Both the position numbers and the translations under genes were made by a program. Of a DNA stretch of 64,000 bases, positions 51,567 to 62,550 are shown piece after piece (position 1 is the stretch's first letter; each line of letters starts with the position of its first letter). The DNA comes from Marthasterias glacialis (lineage: Eukaryota > Echinodermata > Asteroidea > Forcipulatida > Asteriidae). Location: contig OU452224.1 in NCBI GenBank assembly GCA_911728455.2, positions 6,076,001 to 6,140,000 of the forward strand. Reading direction: 5' to 3'. The notes below the pieces were generated by a model. That model worked only from the letters and a program-made list of their open reading frames with translations, had not been told where the DNA came from and made no database searches.

Positions 51567-51860
51567 AAGTCATCAGGATGTGGGTTTGAATCCCGGTCAT
51601 GACACTTGTGTCCTTCAGCAAGACACTTAAATATAATTGCTTCAAATAGGGGAGGAGGCAGTTATGTTTGTCTCGCAACGGATTCATTTACCCCTCCCTG
51701 TTCTTAGCTGTGCTGTGAAGAGACTTGCGTTTATATCTCTCCATGTCTTGATTCTGCGCATTGGGGCAGGTTTCTATCCCTTCAAAAAGTAGCCCACACC
51801 TCGAGTGGCCTTTGGGAACTTGTGATGGGTGAATTGCATAAAAAAATTAAATAAATAAAT
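51567..51860 (+). repeat. SINE S2, plus copy
   Basis: B box GTGGGTTTGAATCCCGG, CAGCAAGACACTTAAATATA, then body GAGGCAGTTATGTTTGTCTC through CCACACCTCGAGTGGCC to a T/A tail. The A-box side of the head is missing. Confidence 0.8.
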
Positions 51861-51918
51861 TTAAAAAATGTTAGAAGAGAGTTGAGAAGATGTCTCAAGC
51901 AGCAGTCAAAAATAAAAT

Positions 51919-52400
51919 GTCAATTTTGGGATAGTTTGTTAAGCGACAATGTACCCCAATGTGACAAATAGTGCAGGTGTTACTATCTCCCCATCCCCGA
52001 TCGGGTTCATTTTGATGTTCTCATCAAGGTGTCTCCATGGAGGAAGAACTGGATAATGAAGTGTCAGTCTTTGGGGTAGTTTGTTTAGCGACAATGTACC
52101 CCAATATGTCCTAATATTGCAGGTGTTGCTATCTCTCCATCCCCGATCGGGTTCATTTTGATGTTCTCATCAAGGTGTCTTCAACTGGATAATTAATGGC
52201 AGTCTTTGGGGTAGTTTGTTTAGCGACAATGTACCCCAATGTGTCTAAATAGTGCAGGTGTTACTAATCTCTCCATCCCCGATTGGGTTCATTTTGATGT
52301 CCTCATCAAGGTGTCTCCAACTGGATAATGAAATGTCAGTCTTTGGGGTAGTTTAATGACAACTCCCTCACAATGTGTCCAACTGATGTAAATATTATCA
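51919..52400 (+). repeat. About 140-bp tandem repeat, 3.5 units
   Basis: TTTGGGGTAGTTTGTTTAGCG recurs at about 51926, 52069, 52205 and (shortened) 52342. Steps are about 143, 136 and 137 bp. Each unit also has CCCCGATCGGGTTCATTTTG and CTCATCAAGGTGTCT. Non-coding. Confidence 0.85.
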
Positions 52401-52469
52401 TAAATCTCACAAAGAATCTCTGATTGGGTTCTTTTATGTCCTCATATCCTTACAACCGCTTCATTAACT

Positions 52470-52870
52470 CATTGACTCCGGAATTTCTGCACACGCATTG
52501 GACGGAGTTGGTTGTTTGTCACGATACTGTAAAAAAATCGAGGCCATAAATGGCTTTGCCGTGCATTCGAGTTGTGCGCGTACAGCCAAAAATGAACTTG
52601 ACGGAGTGGAAGAGTTTTAAACAGCGAGAATAAAGTTTGTTGGGGTGATTGTTTGCGTGTTTGTTTGTTTTGTTTTAAGTATTGTTTGTCTACATCGGGT
52701 GTTTAGTTTCTTGTGAGTGTTTGTTTTTGCGCTAGATAACTTGTTGTCATTGTTAGCAGCGTGTGCATTGAGAGTTTGAGACCCTACCTGGTCATCAGTT
52801 CTTCCAGGGCCCTTTTTATTCCTGACTATACAGGATGACTTTTACAAAAAATACTTCCTGGTTCAGAATG
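52470..52870. other. Intronic sequence, nothing recognised
   Basis: A GTTTGTTT-rich part near 52650-52730. No exon or repeat copy was identified. Confidence 0.3.
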
Positions 52871-53054
52871 AAATGCACCTGCCAGCTCAGGGACCTTCTA
52901 CCCTCATAGCCTTGCTTTCCTACGATCCCCTCTTTATTGTAGCTGTTATTTCGGTGTTTTGTGGGTGGGGGGGGGGAGAGGGGATACAATATTGCAAGAC
53001 CAGAAAATCATGGCTGGAACCATTGTGTAACGAGATAAACGCTTGTCTTTTAAA

Positions 53055-53221
53055 TAGAGAGGTTTTCACGTGACGTCACCCGAGACCTTTTTCTAATGCT
53101 GCGTGCACAAATAGGCGCTGGAAATCATTCAGCAGACGATGCGCCAGCCATTGAGTTTGTACATGGCTGTACCCAACATGGCTGCGCAACGAACTTTTCC
53201 CGGGGGGACGCAACCTCTCTA
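53055..53221 (+). mobile_element. MITE family O, copy 2
   Basis: 167 bp with ends TAGAGAGGTT and AACCTCTCTA. It is close to the inverse of 40772-40937, differing by one base in length. It contains GACGTCACCCGAGACC and CCATTGAGTTTGTACATGGC. It is flanked by TA on both sides. Confidence 0.8.
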
Positions 53222-53807
53222 TAGATAATTAGCAACAATTGTAAAACAAATCATTTAATCTGAGCGTATTATGGTAGTGTACACCCCTGCAGGTAATGGC
53301 CGCCGCATGCGCGCGTGACGCGACAATAGCGCGTGGCACTTATGTACAAATCAGCATGGAGGATTCACAGTGCGTGTGCGTCGACGTGCACGTGCTGCAG
53401 CCATAGCTGCGATGGCGCAAACTCCCATGAACGAGCTGCTCAGATTAGTCTAATCAGTCCTTCCTCTATGGTCTAATTGAGGTAAAGCTACAGTTACAAC
53501 TACTGGTAAACAAGACCGATTACTCATTTTGAAATTAGTAAATAAAATGTTAAATTCAATCATTGGTGAGAAAAATACCTTTACAATTTGCACACAACAA
53601 TCAACCCGAGCCGATTTCCCTGTATCGTCAATGGATTATAAAATCCATTGACAACAAAAAAATTAAAAAAACAGACGGCATAAATGCAGTCTGTTGATTT
53701 TGTACACACCCCTAAAAGCTGTTTGAAACTTCATATATTTTTCTTTTAACTTCATGTGCATTCTGTGGTATAAAAAGCTTGAAATTTGCCATGATGGCTT
53801 GGAATTA

Positions 53808-53950
53808 CACGCAGGCCATTGCCTCTGTCGCCAATGGTCTTGGCCCGGGTGCCATCTTCAAAAGTTTCCCATCGACTGTAAGATTTCCCAATGGAAGTGC
53901 CCTTTGTGAAATGAAAATTGCCTGGCGGTTGATAATGGGCTGTATATCAT
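53808..53950 (-). repeat. Dispersed repeat family V, diverged copy
   Basis: In inverse it reads CAAAGGGCACTTCCATTGGG, TTGAAGATGGCACC and GACAGAGGCAATGGCC, the order of family V. The 77-codon + frame at 53779-54012 lies over this repeat and is therefore not taken as a gene. Confidence 0.5.
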
Positions 53951-54292
53951 TTTTAGACGAGGACCCACCTTGGGTAGGAGCTGTTTGTGAGTGGAGCCAC
54001 ATTTCTGCATGAAACAGGGGTCCCAGAATTAAACTATGAACAAACTAAAAGCTAAAATCGAATGTTTGTATATTTTGTTGTCAAAAAAAATACAAGCTTA
54101 AACATCACCATTGTAACTTCGGATACAATTACATGAAAGTGTCACAATTTGCCGTTTTTGTGGGTGGGGCTTCAGTATTCCTGTAATAAGCCGGCTTTTT
54201 AACAAACATACATTCGAGTATCATTTGACTTTTTGTCTGTTAATGTTATTCAATTAGAAACAGTGTGAAGGGAAATTTATTAACCCTCTTGA

Positions 54293-54650
54293 AGCCCCAG
54301 CTCAACATTGGTAAACTGACAGCAAATGCTTCCATTCTCTGCACAAATCAAGATATTTGTAATAAAACCAACCTGTGAAAATGTCAGCTCATTTCGTTGT
54401 TTCATTTGCGAGAAATCGATAAAAATGCATTCAGCATTTTTGTACGCATTCCCGCAGGCAGAGTTTTCGTCTCACTGAGATGAAAACTAATTTTGGATCT
54501 TATTTCATTTATTATTTAAAAACGATAACACTTCAGGCAGAAATATTTCAAGGAAAGTTGTCTACCATCATTATCTCTATACCATGTAAGGTATCTAAAA
54601 AAAATGAACTTTTATGTTTTTCTTCTTACTGATGTTGAGCTGCCAGGGCT
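54293..54650 (-). mobile_element. MITE family C, copy 7
   Basis: Ends GCCCCAGCTCAACATTGG and GATGTTGAGCTGCCAGGGC. Central GTTTTCGTCTCACTGAGATG palindrome nearly intact. Orientation as at 19418. Confidence 0.75.
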
Positions 54651-54879
54651 TTAATGTAAAAACTGAAAAAAATTTGGCAGTCTTAACTTTACCAGTAGCC
54701 AATGCTGTACCAGACATTTAACCAATCAATTACCGATTGAAAATAAAACCAGTTGTGTTTAAAATTGTTGAGGAAGTGGTCTTTTGTGGTGCTGACCACA
54801 AAAAGAGATCCAGGTTGTGGTTCAGTCATTCACACTATTTCACAGTCTTGGGGTTTTTTCATTTCCTGAACAGGAGCAA

Positions 54880-55390
54880 CGTGGTTATTAATATTTTTGG
54901 TGATTGCCTCCATGTCCCTGGGCATTGCCTTGGTGCCTCTTGGAATGTTCCAGTAGGAGTTTCCCTCGTAAGTCATGGAGGTGCCTCTTTATTATAGATC
55001 CCACAGGGTTCTTCCCAGGATTGTTCAAAACTTGGGGGGGGGGCATTCTAGGCTAGAATTTTGCAAGGCTGGATGAAGCATGCTGATTTTAGACCAGAAC
55101 CTTGGAATGTTTTTCATTTGATGTTTATGTTTGGTTTGAGAAGCTCTTCTGTGAAATCTGGAGTATTCAAAATGGTTTAATGTTAGGATTTTTCTGGCCT
55201 GATACTTCACGGGCAATGTAGGCAATTGCCTCCGTTGCCCCTGGTCATTGCCTTGGTGCCCTTGAAATGTTCCAATAGAAATTTACAGTTTCCTCATGGA
55301 GGTGGCCTTTATCAAGAAGAAAATACCTTGGTGCCTTTGCCCTTTCAAGAACGAAGCAATCAGGCCTGATTTTTGGCGAATTTGATCTCA
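54880..55390 (-). repeat. Dispersed repeat family V, two minus copies
   Basis: One copy lies at about 54880-54995 (GATTGCCTCCATGTCCCTGG, CATTGCCTTGGTGCCTC). A better one is at 55205-55390 (GGCAATTGCCTCCGTTGCCC, TGCCTTTGCCCTTTCAAGAA). Intervening sequence at 55020-55200 holds a G-run and unassigned text. Confidence 0.65.
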
Positions 55391-55399
55391 AATCTAAAA

Positions 55400-56685
55400 A
55401 AGGGAAAAACAAGTAAACAATACTTTTATTATTGCTATTTTGTTTGCTTATCAGCCGTAATTCCTGCATATCCGCCTGTAATTTGTGCATATCAGCCCGA
55501 TACGCTAGCTTGTGCATGGATTGAAACCCTTTCAGAAAAAAGAACAAGGTTAGTATCAGCCTTGCAAGGTGTAATATAAAACATGCCCAGGAAACTCTTC
55601 CGACTTCGGTTATTGAACTTGTCTCCTGTGCCGAACCAAAAAAACAAATAACATATCAAGTTCCAATCAATCACTGGTCATCCGAACACTCTGAAGGAAT
55701 TTGTTAAGGCTCTAATCAGTTTATACTGCATGTATTGTAACTGCTTGTCAGTACTTATATGTGTGTGCATTAGTCTTCTTTTTTTTTTTTTTAGAGTCTA
55801 ATTAAATTAGCTCATGTCTGCCTAACTACAAGTAAATATGCAAGTGATTTCCCACAGAACACCCAAACATCCCAATCCCTCCAACCTACAGGTAAACCAG
55901 TATTATACGAACAATAAGTTAGTATCGGTCTGTATAGGCCCTACTCTTGTTACTTTCTTTATACTCTTGTGGTTTGAGAAGGGAAACGTGGCACATTAAA
56001 GACAGGTCATGCACGGAAAGCAAGATTTGAAGCTCTGCATGGTGAGCATTAAACTAGTTTATAGAGGGGAGGGGGTGAACCATGTAAAAATTAAACAAGT
56101 ATTGAGTGGCTCAGAGTGGAATGAGAGAAATATTATTGCAAGGTAACATTTTGACTGTTTCATTACACGAGGCGAAGCAGAGTGAAAGGGAACAGTCCAA
56201 ATTTTTACCGAGCGGTAATATTCCTCCCATTCAACAAATTAAAGCCACTCAATTTTTGTTTAATATTTAACTGACATACAGATCTAGTGTCATTTGACAT
56301 ACATGTACGTTGTGTTTTTAAATTAATTTTTATTTGTGTTCTTGGTTGACAACAATGCACAAAAAATAATATCGATCGGTGACAACCTTTTGCGCAGGTG
56401 CTCCTTTGTTTTAGCAGTGGTGCTCTACTGTTTAAAAACATTGGGAACAAGGATGATCCTATCTGTTGAATGGGAAATACTATTCCCCATGGGTGAATAG
56501 GACTTTTTGATCCCCGATGCGGATATGAGTTATAATGATTGTCACATGATGTTATTTCCACCAATCAAATGACAACGATCTGATTGTCAGTTATATAATC
56601 TCTTCTTGAAAGAAGAGTGAGATGAAGGTGAGATGCGTCTAAGTGTTTTGAACAGAATGCTTCTTCGTCTTTAGGCGAATTATTG
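55400..56685. other. Intronic sequence, no gene recognised
   Basis: A possible 34-bp segment between acceptor-like CCCACAG and donor-like GTAAAC at about 55858-55891 does not match TMEM135. Frames at 55245-55547 and 56205-56564 (-) are not protein-like. A T-run lies at 55779-55792. Confidence 0.35.
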
Positions 56686-56689
56686 TCAT

Positions 56690-57003
56690 TCTTTCCATAG
56701 TGTGTTGATGATGGATGTGTATTTCATCCTAATCAGGCTGTGTCCATCCAGCAGTTTCCATGTTCTTCTCCTTCTTGCTAATCTAGCCCATGTTGCCGTG
56801 GCCGTGTACGTTTGGATTTCATCTCTCCATCTTCTCTTCTGTCTTCCTCTTCTTCTTTTTTCCATTTCTAGCTTGCCGTTCGGTTAGTCTCTTGGTCCAC
56901 CCGTTGTCATGTCTTCTTGACGAGTGTCCAGCCCATCTCAATTTCATTTCCTCAATCTTTGCCATGGTGTCTTTGATCCTAGTTTATTGCCTTATAAACT
57001 GAG
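56690..57003 (-). pseudogene. LINE reverse transcriptase C-terminal remnant, downstream part
   Basis: On the - strand it reads MAKIEEMKLRWAGHSSRRHD then NGWTKRLTERQARNG. This is the conserved C-terminal signature of non-LTR reverse transcriptases often annotated as craniofacial-development-protein-2-like. The frame shifts after the lysine-rich stretch (AAGAAGAAGAGG region near 56850), and stops follow. The upstream part lies at 57361-57545, separated by a SINE. Confidence 0.75.
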
Positions 57004-57360
57004 CATGTCATGGCAGAGCGGTCTAGTGCACCGGACTCAAGTTCTGGTGGTCAAGTCATCGGGGTGTGGGTTCGAATCCCGGTCATGACACTTGTGTCCA
57101 TGAGCAAGATGCTTTACTATAATTGCTTCTCTTCACCCAGGGGTATAAATGGGTACCTGTGAGGGTAGAGGTTGATATTGTGTTTGAAAAAGCCTTCGGA
57201 GCGCCACGGCAGCTTGGGGCTGTATAGCCTACTCCCCAGGGAGCTGAGAAAGATTACAGGAATGTTATTGGCCCAATGACCAGGGAACTAATGTAAAGCG
57301 CATTCAGACGTTATTGTGAAATGCGCTATATAAGAACTAGTTATTATTATTATTGTTATT
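57004..57360 (+). repeat. tRNA-derived SINE S1, inserted in LINE remnant
   Basis: Head CATGTCATGGCAGAGCGGTC, B box GTGGGTTCGAATCCCGG, body AAAAGCCTTCGGAGCGCCAC and ACTCCCCAGGGAGCTGAG, tail GCGCTATATAAGAACTAG with ATT repeats. It is the best-preserved S1 copy and closely matches 32341-32686. It separates the two LINE pieces. No clear target duplication was found. Confidence 0.85.
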
Positions 57361-57545
57361 CCATAGCTGGCTGCTTTGATATTAGTCGGTGTTCCATCTC
57401 TTCGGTTGTTGACCATGTCTCTGCCCCGTGTGTCATTGTTTAGGATGCACTGATTAAATTTTTTCTTCTTCTGAGTGACATTGGTTAAGTATTTCCTTGT
57501 CAGTTAGTAATTCTGGGTTGCGTTCCAAAACACCTCCTGCCCCAC
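57361..57545 (-). pseudogene. LINE reverse transcriptase remnant, upstream part
   Basis: On the - strand, 57436 downward reads MTHGAETWSTTEEMEHRL, matching the family's MTYGAETWSTTKxMEHKL block. Upstream, in another frame, MSLRRRK matches the preceding LPMSLKRKV block, so at least one frameshift is present. About 20 codons expected between this and the 56690-57003 piece are missing around the SINE. Confidence 0.75.
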
Positions 57546-57959
57546 TTTTATCTTGACTCATTATTCAGTACGCCTATTTGAAAGGCAGTAAACAAATAAC
57601 AGTGAATAAGCCGATCCGTTCAGCCCCGCCCCTAAACATATTGACCAATTGCAGCATTTGCTACACCACCACTGTCAACGTGGGCAGCACAGTGTGCGTC
57701 TCTTCAATGCCACACTGCACGACATGAACGCGCGCGCTGTAAGTACATGTAGGCACGTTTTCATTTTCCAATAGGATTTTATCGTGTCGGACTTTTGGTT
57801 GTGTATTCATGGCTGTGACTGGTCAACACGTAAAAGGGTTGGGGCTTAATGGACGGGTCTATTGTAATTTAGCATTGAGTGCTACGTGGACTCACAGACA
57901 GGGAACATTTTTTTTGTAAATGTACCATGACCAAGTGCTGAATGCTTCCTTTCTCATAA

Positions 57960-58050
57960 GGGGAAATTTAAATTTCCACGGTGAACATTCCATGGGGCAA
58001 CAAGGCAATGACCGAGGGCATGGAGGCAATGTTGCCTCTGTGAAGTGTCA
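57960..58050 (+). repeat. Dispersed repeat family V, short copy
   Basis: It has AACATTCCATGGGGCAACAA, GGCAATGACCGAGGGCATGG and GCCTCTGTGAAGTGTC in the V order. The 5' part is missing. Confidence 0.55.
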
Positions 58051-58440
58051 GGCGTGGACCCAATGTCATGGCGCTGGTTACCGAAGAATTCTGCACTTAA
58101 GGTGCCCTGTAAAGCGCGTACTCCTATGGGCCGTGGTGGGGCATAAGCGCAGAATTCCGCAGTGAGCAGAGCCATGAAACTGGGCCCGTTAGACTGATCC
58201 GGGTTTTGAGTTAAATGAATGGAAACCGCTGTTTTTAACTGTTGTGGTACACAGATTCAGAGTGACACCGTAAACATTTTGCACTTGGGTTGTTTTGACA
58301 ATTTCTGAATTTGCCTTTATGACTGCGTTCGCCGATTTCAACTTAATATCTTAATTTGCCTGATCCAACGCTGTTTACTGGGGGATGTCCTTAATTAACA
58401 CTGCAAGGAAAACGGCTGGCTCTTGTCAAAACTGACCAGC

Positions 58441-58857
58441 GAATCAAGATGAACACTTTCAATCATCCCAACAGTTTTGTTGAGCGTAAAGTGTGTGTCG
58501 CTTCTCTTGCAAGACATTAATGACAAGTGTTTGCGAGTTGCGCTTCAGAGAGAAGTTAGTGACATGTAGGCCCTACATTAAATCAAGATGATTGCTTTAA
58601 GTCATCCCAACGGTTTTGCTGAGCGTAAAGTGTGTGTCGCTTCTCTTGCAAGACATTAGTGACAAGTGTTTGCAAGTTGCGCTTCAGAGAGAAGTTAGTG
58701 ACATGTAGGCCCTACATTAAATCAAGATGATTGCTTTAAATCATCCCAACAGTTTTGCTGAGCGTAAAGTGTGTGTCGCTTCTCTGGCAAGACATTAGTG
58801 CCAAGTGTTTGCGAGTTGCGCTTCAAAGAAAAATTGATGTCATGTAGGTCCTATAAC
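58441..58857 (+). repeat. 139-bp tandem repeat, three units
   Basis: TGAGCGTAAAGTGTGTGTCG starts at 58481, 58620 and 58759, two exact 139-bp steps. Units 2 and 3 are closest. Each has GACATGTAGGCCCTACATTA at the junction, changed in the last. Confidence 0.9.
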
Positions 58858-58875
58858 ATTGGGGCATGTAGGCAG

Positions 58876-58950
58876 TGCACAACATTGGCAAAATTCAAAA
58901 TATAAACGTTCACAGATTTGCACATAACCTGCACGGTATAAAGGTGAAAT
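58876..58950 (+). mobile_element. MITE family C, 5' fragment
   Basis: It matches the left part of family C (ACAACATTGGCAAA, AACGTTCACAGATTTGCACA, GGTATAAAGGTGAAATATTT) and then breaks off. Confidence 0.55.
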
Positions 58951-59447
58951 ATTTGGGTACATTCCACACAGAATTTGGTCCAAAGGTCAAATTCAACACC
59001 GTTTTGATTGAGTGTTGTCGAAATTCAGGACTGTACTAAACTTTCCTGGTACAGAAAATTTACAGACCCAAATCAGGGATGAAATTTCTCTGGATTTCCA
59101 GATTTTACACAGTTGTTAGTACTAAAAGAAAAAGAAAAAACCTTTTGATTACACCAATGTGCTTTGCCCCATCTACATTTAAGCACAGAATGCTGCCATT
59201 GATACGGATTATGGGGGGGGGGGGTTGGTGGCCACCAAACCCTCCACCGATGTTTCGTGGACTTTTCATTCCCGTCCACTCTCATCCATGTATTTGAAAT
59301 GTGACATCATTGGATGGTAACAAATTTCGCCCTGGAAGGGTATGAGGGTATCAATTTTTTTTTTTTCAGGTTAGGTAAAAGACTTGTAATACTTCTACTT
59401 TCATGTGGACTGTATCTATCAGGAAATGAGTGCATCACAAAACTGAA

Positions 59448-59729
59448 TTTTCACAAAATTATTCCCAACTTAGGACTAGTCCTAACTTATGACTTGTCCT
59501 CTAAGTTGAAGAGGACTAGTCCTAACTTATGACTTGTCCTCGAAGTTGAAGAGGACTAGTCCTAACTTATGATTTGTCCTCGAAGTTGAAGAGGACTAGT
59601 CCTAACTTATGATTTGTCCTCTGCGTTGAAGAGGACTAGTCCTAACTTATGACTTGTCCTCTAAGTTGAAGACTAGTTACTCCTCCTAACTGGAGATAAG
59701 ACTAGTCCTAGCGCTTTGTGAAATCCTTG
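59448..59729. mobile_element. MITE family L with expanded 40-bp tandem core
   Basis: Ends TTTCACAAAATTATTCCCAA and GCGCTTTGTGAAATCC. The core is five exact-length 40-bp units starting at 59471, 59511, 59551, 59591 and 59631. Each has GGACTAGTCCTAACTTATGA and TTGTCCTC. GGACTAGTCC is itself palindromic. The unexpanded relative is at 48886-49013. Confidence 0.85.
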
Positions 59730-59759
59730 CCAGAGCCCCTCTTCAGTACAGTAGCATGC

Positions 59760-60710
59760 TCCGCCTCTTGCAAAATATTGGCCTTGCTAAGTTGTACTTT
59801 ATCTTAATAGAAGTACCAAGTTCATCAAAATAAAAAGCAAATTGAAGTTGAATTTTGATGGATTTGGTAGGTGAAGAAAAAACAAATCAACTGATACATC
59901 CAATCTGTCATTCATAACAAACTTACCCGCTCTTCTCTGTGTGCATCAATTTCCACTTGTATAAATCCCCAAACTGTCGGCAAAACTACACACCTCAAAA
60001 GTGTGACAAAAGTTTCCTTGATCCAGCACCTTCCACACCATCCCCTGGCGATACTGTTATTACAAGAGGTCCAGCTTCTATCTGGGTCTGGCGGTTGCAC
60101 TTTTTTTTTTAAAAACAAACAAACAGGTCGTCCGCACACAGGATTTCCAGGCTGAAGTGTTGCCAAGTTCAGCTGGCCAGCTGGAGGCAATCACAGCATG
60201 CTTGGATTGGTAATGTGCTGGCAGTATGGCAAAAAAAAAAAGAAGAACTTTTTTTTTTTTGACAGTGAAACAGTCCGAGTGCTTTTGGCAGGTAGTGGAG
60301 AAACAGAGACACAGCACGTTCCCTTGATATTATTCCGTAATCAGTCAACTTAGCAGAGGGGAGCCACTCATGGCATTTCTCACCGCGCACACACATGTGT
60401 GAATAGCCGACCCGGCTAGGAGTTTGTATGTGAATAACCTCTAACCTTGTTGCTCCACATCGGAGGGAAGTAGAGTGCTGTGAACTGTACATGTGAATCT
60501 CATTGTTTCTTGACGACAGAAATGTATCTTTGAGTTTATGATATGAGAGGGGATGTGTCAAAGGAATGCTTAGACATCGGCTGTAGAGTGTGGATGGCTA
60601 TTGCTTTGATCATCTGAAATGCAGGGGATTTTTTTTTTACAACAGGACTCTGAAGGCGCTGGAGTTCACACAGTTAAATTTAGTATGGCCCTTCATTATT
60701 GTTTACTAAA
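59760..60710. other. Intronic sequence, no gene recognised
   Basis: Overlapping - strand frames at 59912-60561 lie in ordinary-looking DNA with A and T runs (60230-60260). No splice-linked protein was found. Confidence 0.35.
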
Positions 60711-60712
60711 GG

Positions 60713-61480
60713 CCAGGCCTGGAATTACACAGAGGACACAGAGGCCATGGCACCTGATGCCCTGGTCTTGGCACCTGTTGCCCTGGTCTTAGCCTTTGTT
60801 GCCCTGGTCTTAGCCTTTGTTGCCCTGGTCTTGGCACGCATTGCCCTGGTGTTGGCCTTTGTTGCCCTGGTCTTGGCCTTTGTTGCCCTGGTCTTAGCCT
60901 TTGTTGCCCTGGTCTTGGCACGCATTGCCCTGGTCTTGGCCTTTGTTGCCCTGGTCTTGGCCTTTGTTGCCCTGGTCTTGGCACCTGTTGCCCTGGTGTT
61001 GGCACCTGTTGCCCTGGTCTTAGCCTTTGTTGCCCTGGTCTTGGCACCCATTGCCCTGGTCTTGGCCTTTGTTGCCCTGGTCTTGGCACCTGATGCCCTG
61101 GTCTTGGCCTTTGTTGCCCTGGTGTAGGCACCTATTGCCCTGGTCTTGGCACCTGTTGCCCTGGTCTTGGCACCTGTTGCCCTGGTCTTGGCACCTGTTG
61201 CCCTGGTCTTGGCACCTGTTGCCCTGGTCTTGGCACCTGTTGCCTTGTTCTTGGCACCTGTTGACCTGGTCTAGGCACCTATTGCCTTGGTCTTGGCCTT
61301 TGTTGCCCTGGTCTAGGCACAAGTTGCCCTGGTCTTGGCCTTTGTTGCCCTGGTCTAGGCACAAGTTGCCCTGGTCTTGGCACAAGTTGCCTTGTTCTTG
61401 GTCTTTGTTGCCCTGGTCTTGGCACAAGTTGCCTTGGTCTTGGCCTTTGTTGCCCTGGTCTTGGCACCTGTTGCACAGGT
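60713..61480 (-). repeat. 21-bp minisatellite grown inside a family V repeat
   Basis: More than 30 units of a 21-bp motif built on CCCTGGTCTTGGCACCTG or CCCTGGTCTTGGCCTTTG run from about 60755 to 61475. The flank at 60713 (AGGCCTGGAATTACACAGAGG) matches the end of a minus family V copy. The unit in inverse (AGGCCAAGACCAGGGCAAC) resembles V's CAAGGCAATGACCAGGGGCAAC. Frames stay open on both strands (for example 60699-61127 + with ALVLAPV repeats, 60706-61131 - with RPGQQ repeats) because 21 is divisible by three. I treat these as non-coding. Confidence 0.85.
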
Positions 61481-61504
61481 TGGCCTTTTCTCAAAAACTA
61501 TAGT

Positions 61505-61600
61505 ATGTCAAGCGAAAATATTTCAAGGGAAGTTTTTACCCCCAATATGACCACCTTTTATACCATGTGCAAATCTGTGAGCATTTACATATTGCAAATT
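61505..61600 (-). mobile_element. MITE family C, 3' fragment
   Basis: AAAATATTTCAAGGGAAGTT and TTTTATACCATGTGCAAATC match the distal part of family C. The terminal ACCAATGTTGAGC is lost. It follows the minisatellite directly. Confidence 0.5.
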
Positions 61601-61609
61601 CTAATCTTA

Positions 61610-62540
61610 CTAATATGCACGCCCTTCAGCAACGTGAGCACCTGTGTCGCTTATTATTCACAGGTTACTTGAGTTTCTCGAAAACTAAAGGATTGGGAAC
61701 TGATGAACTCCTGCCAAGAGAAGATACACTGACAGGAAAGTGGGAGAGGGTTTGTGTCTGAAATTCCCTGGACCCTGTGAGTCAGTCTGCTGATACTTGA
61801 TGGCAAGATTCCGCTCACTTCCTGAGAAAAAGGCGAGCTGAAAAGAAAAAAAGAAAAAATTGGGCAGCATTCCAACAGTTTTACGCATTTGCTTATAGGG
61901 AGAAATTTAAAGGGAGCCACTCAGTAAACAAATTTACTTGCCACAGGAAAATTATTCTGTACTGTACGCCATCTTTAGTACATGTAGTCTTGGTGCACGA
62001 GGGCGCTACACTAATCACACAAACAACTGTGGTCGTATGTTTTCAGATACTTAATCCATCACTCCACGCCTCATACGTTTCGTGTCTGACAGTGGTCAGT
62101 GTATAATGTAGCTCCCTTATCGATGGATTGTGTATAAAAAAAAAAGGGTTGTACAGAAATTCTAGAGGGCGCTCTTCGTTTGTAAGTCGCATTTTGTTAA
62201 TAGAAACTTGTGACAAAAATTTGGTAGTCAACGAGTGCTTTTTCACTACCAGAATGATAAAAAACCCAAATTTTCATACTGTGTTATTAATCAGTACTTC
62301 CCCTTGATGCATAACATGCGAATGAAGACCAAATTTTTTAAAAATCTAGATTTTTCAGCATTTTCAGTGAAAATCACAATTGAGTCCACATGTGTAAAGT
62401 GTCTTGCATGTATGATTTTTCCTTTTTACTGTCACCAAATTACTTGTTTCTCTGCACTGCAGAACTCCACAGACCTAATTTATAGCCTAAAATGTAGCCT
62501 TAAGCCAACAAAATGCCATCAAAACCTGATGTAAAAATAG
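61610..62540. other. Intronic sequence, no gene recognised
   Basis: Short frames only (61567-61761 +, 62235-62534 +). GGGCGC words near 62000 and 62168 recall MITE N ends, but no element could be delimited. Confidence 0.35.
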
Positions 62541-62550
62541 ATATTTGAAA

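Noticed and set aside
53779-54012. 77-codon frame KFAMMAWNYTQ...
   Set aside because: Most of it overlaps a diverged minus copy of dispersed repeat V, and no splice or homology support exists.
60699-61503. Long open frames with 7-residue repeats on both strands
   Set aside because: They are a consequence of a 21-bp minisatellite whose unit is divisible by three and lacks stops. No gene context, and the source is a dispersed repeat.
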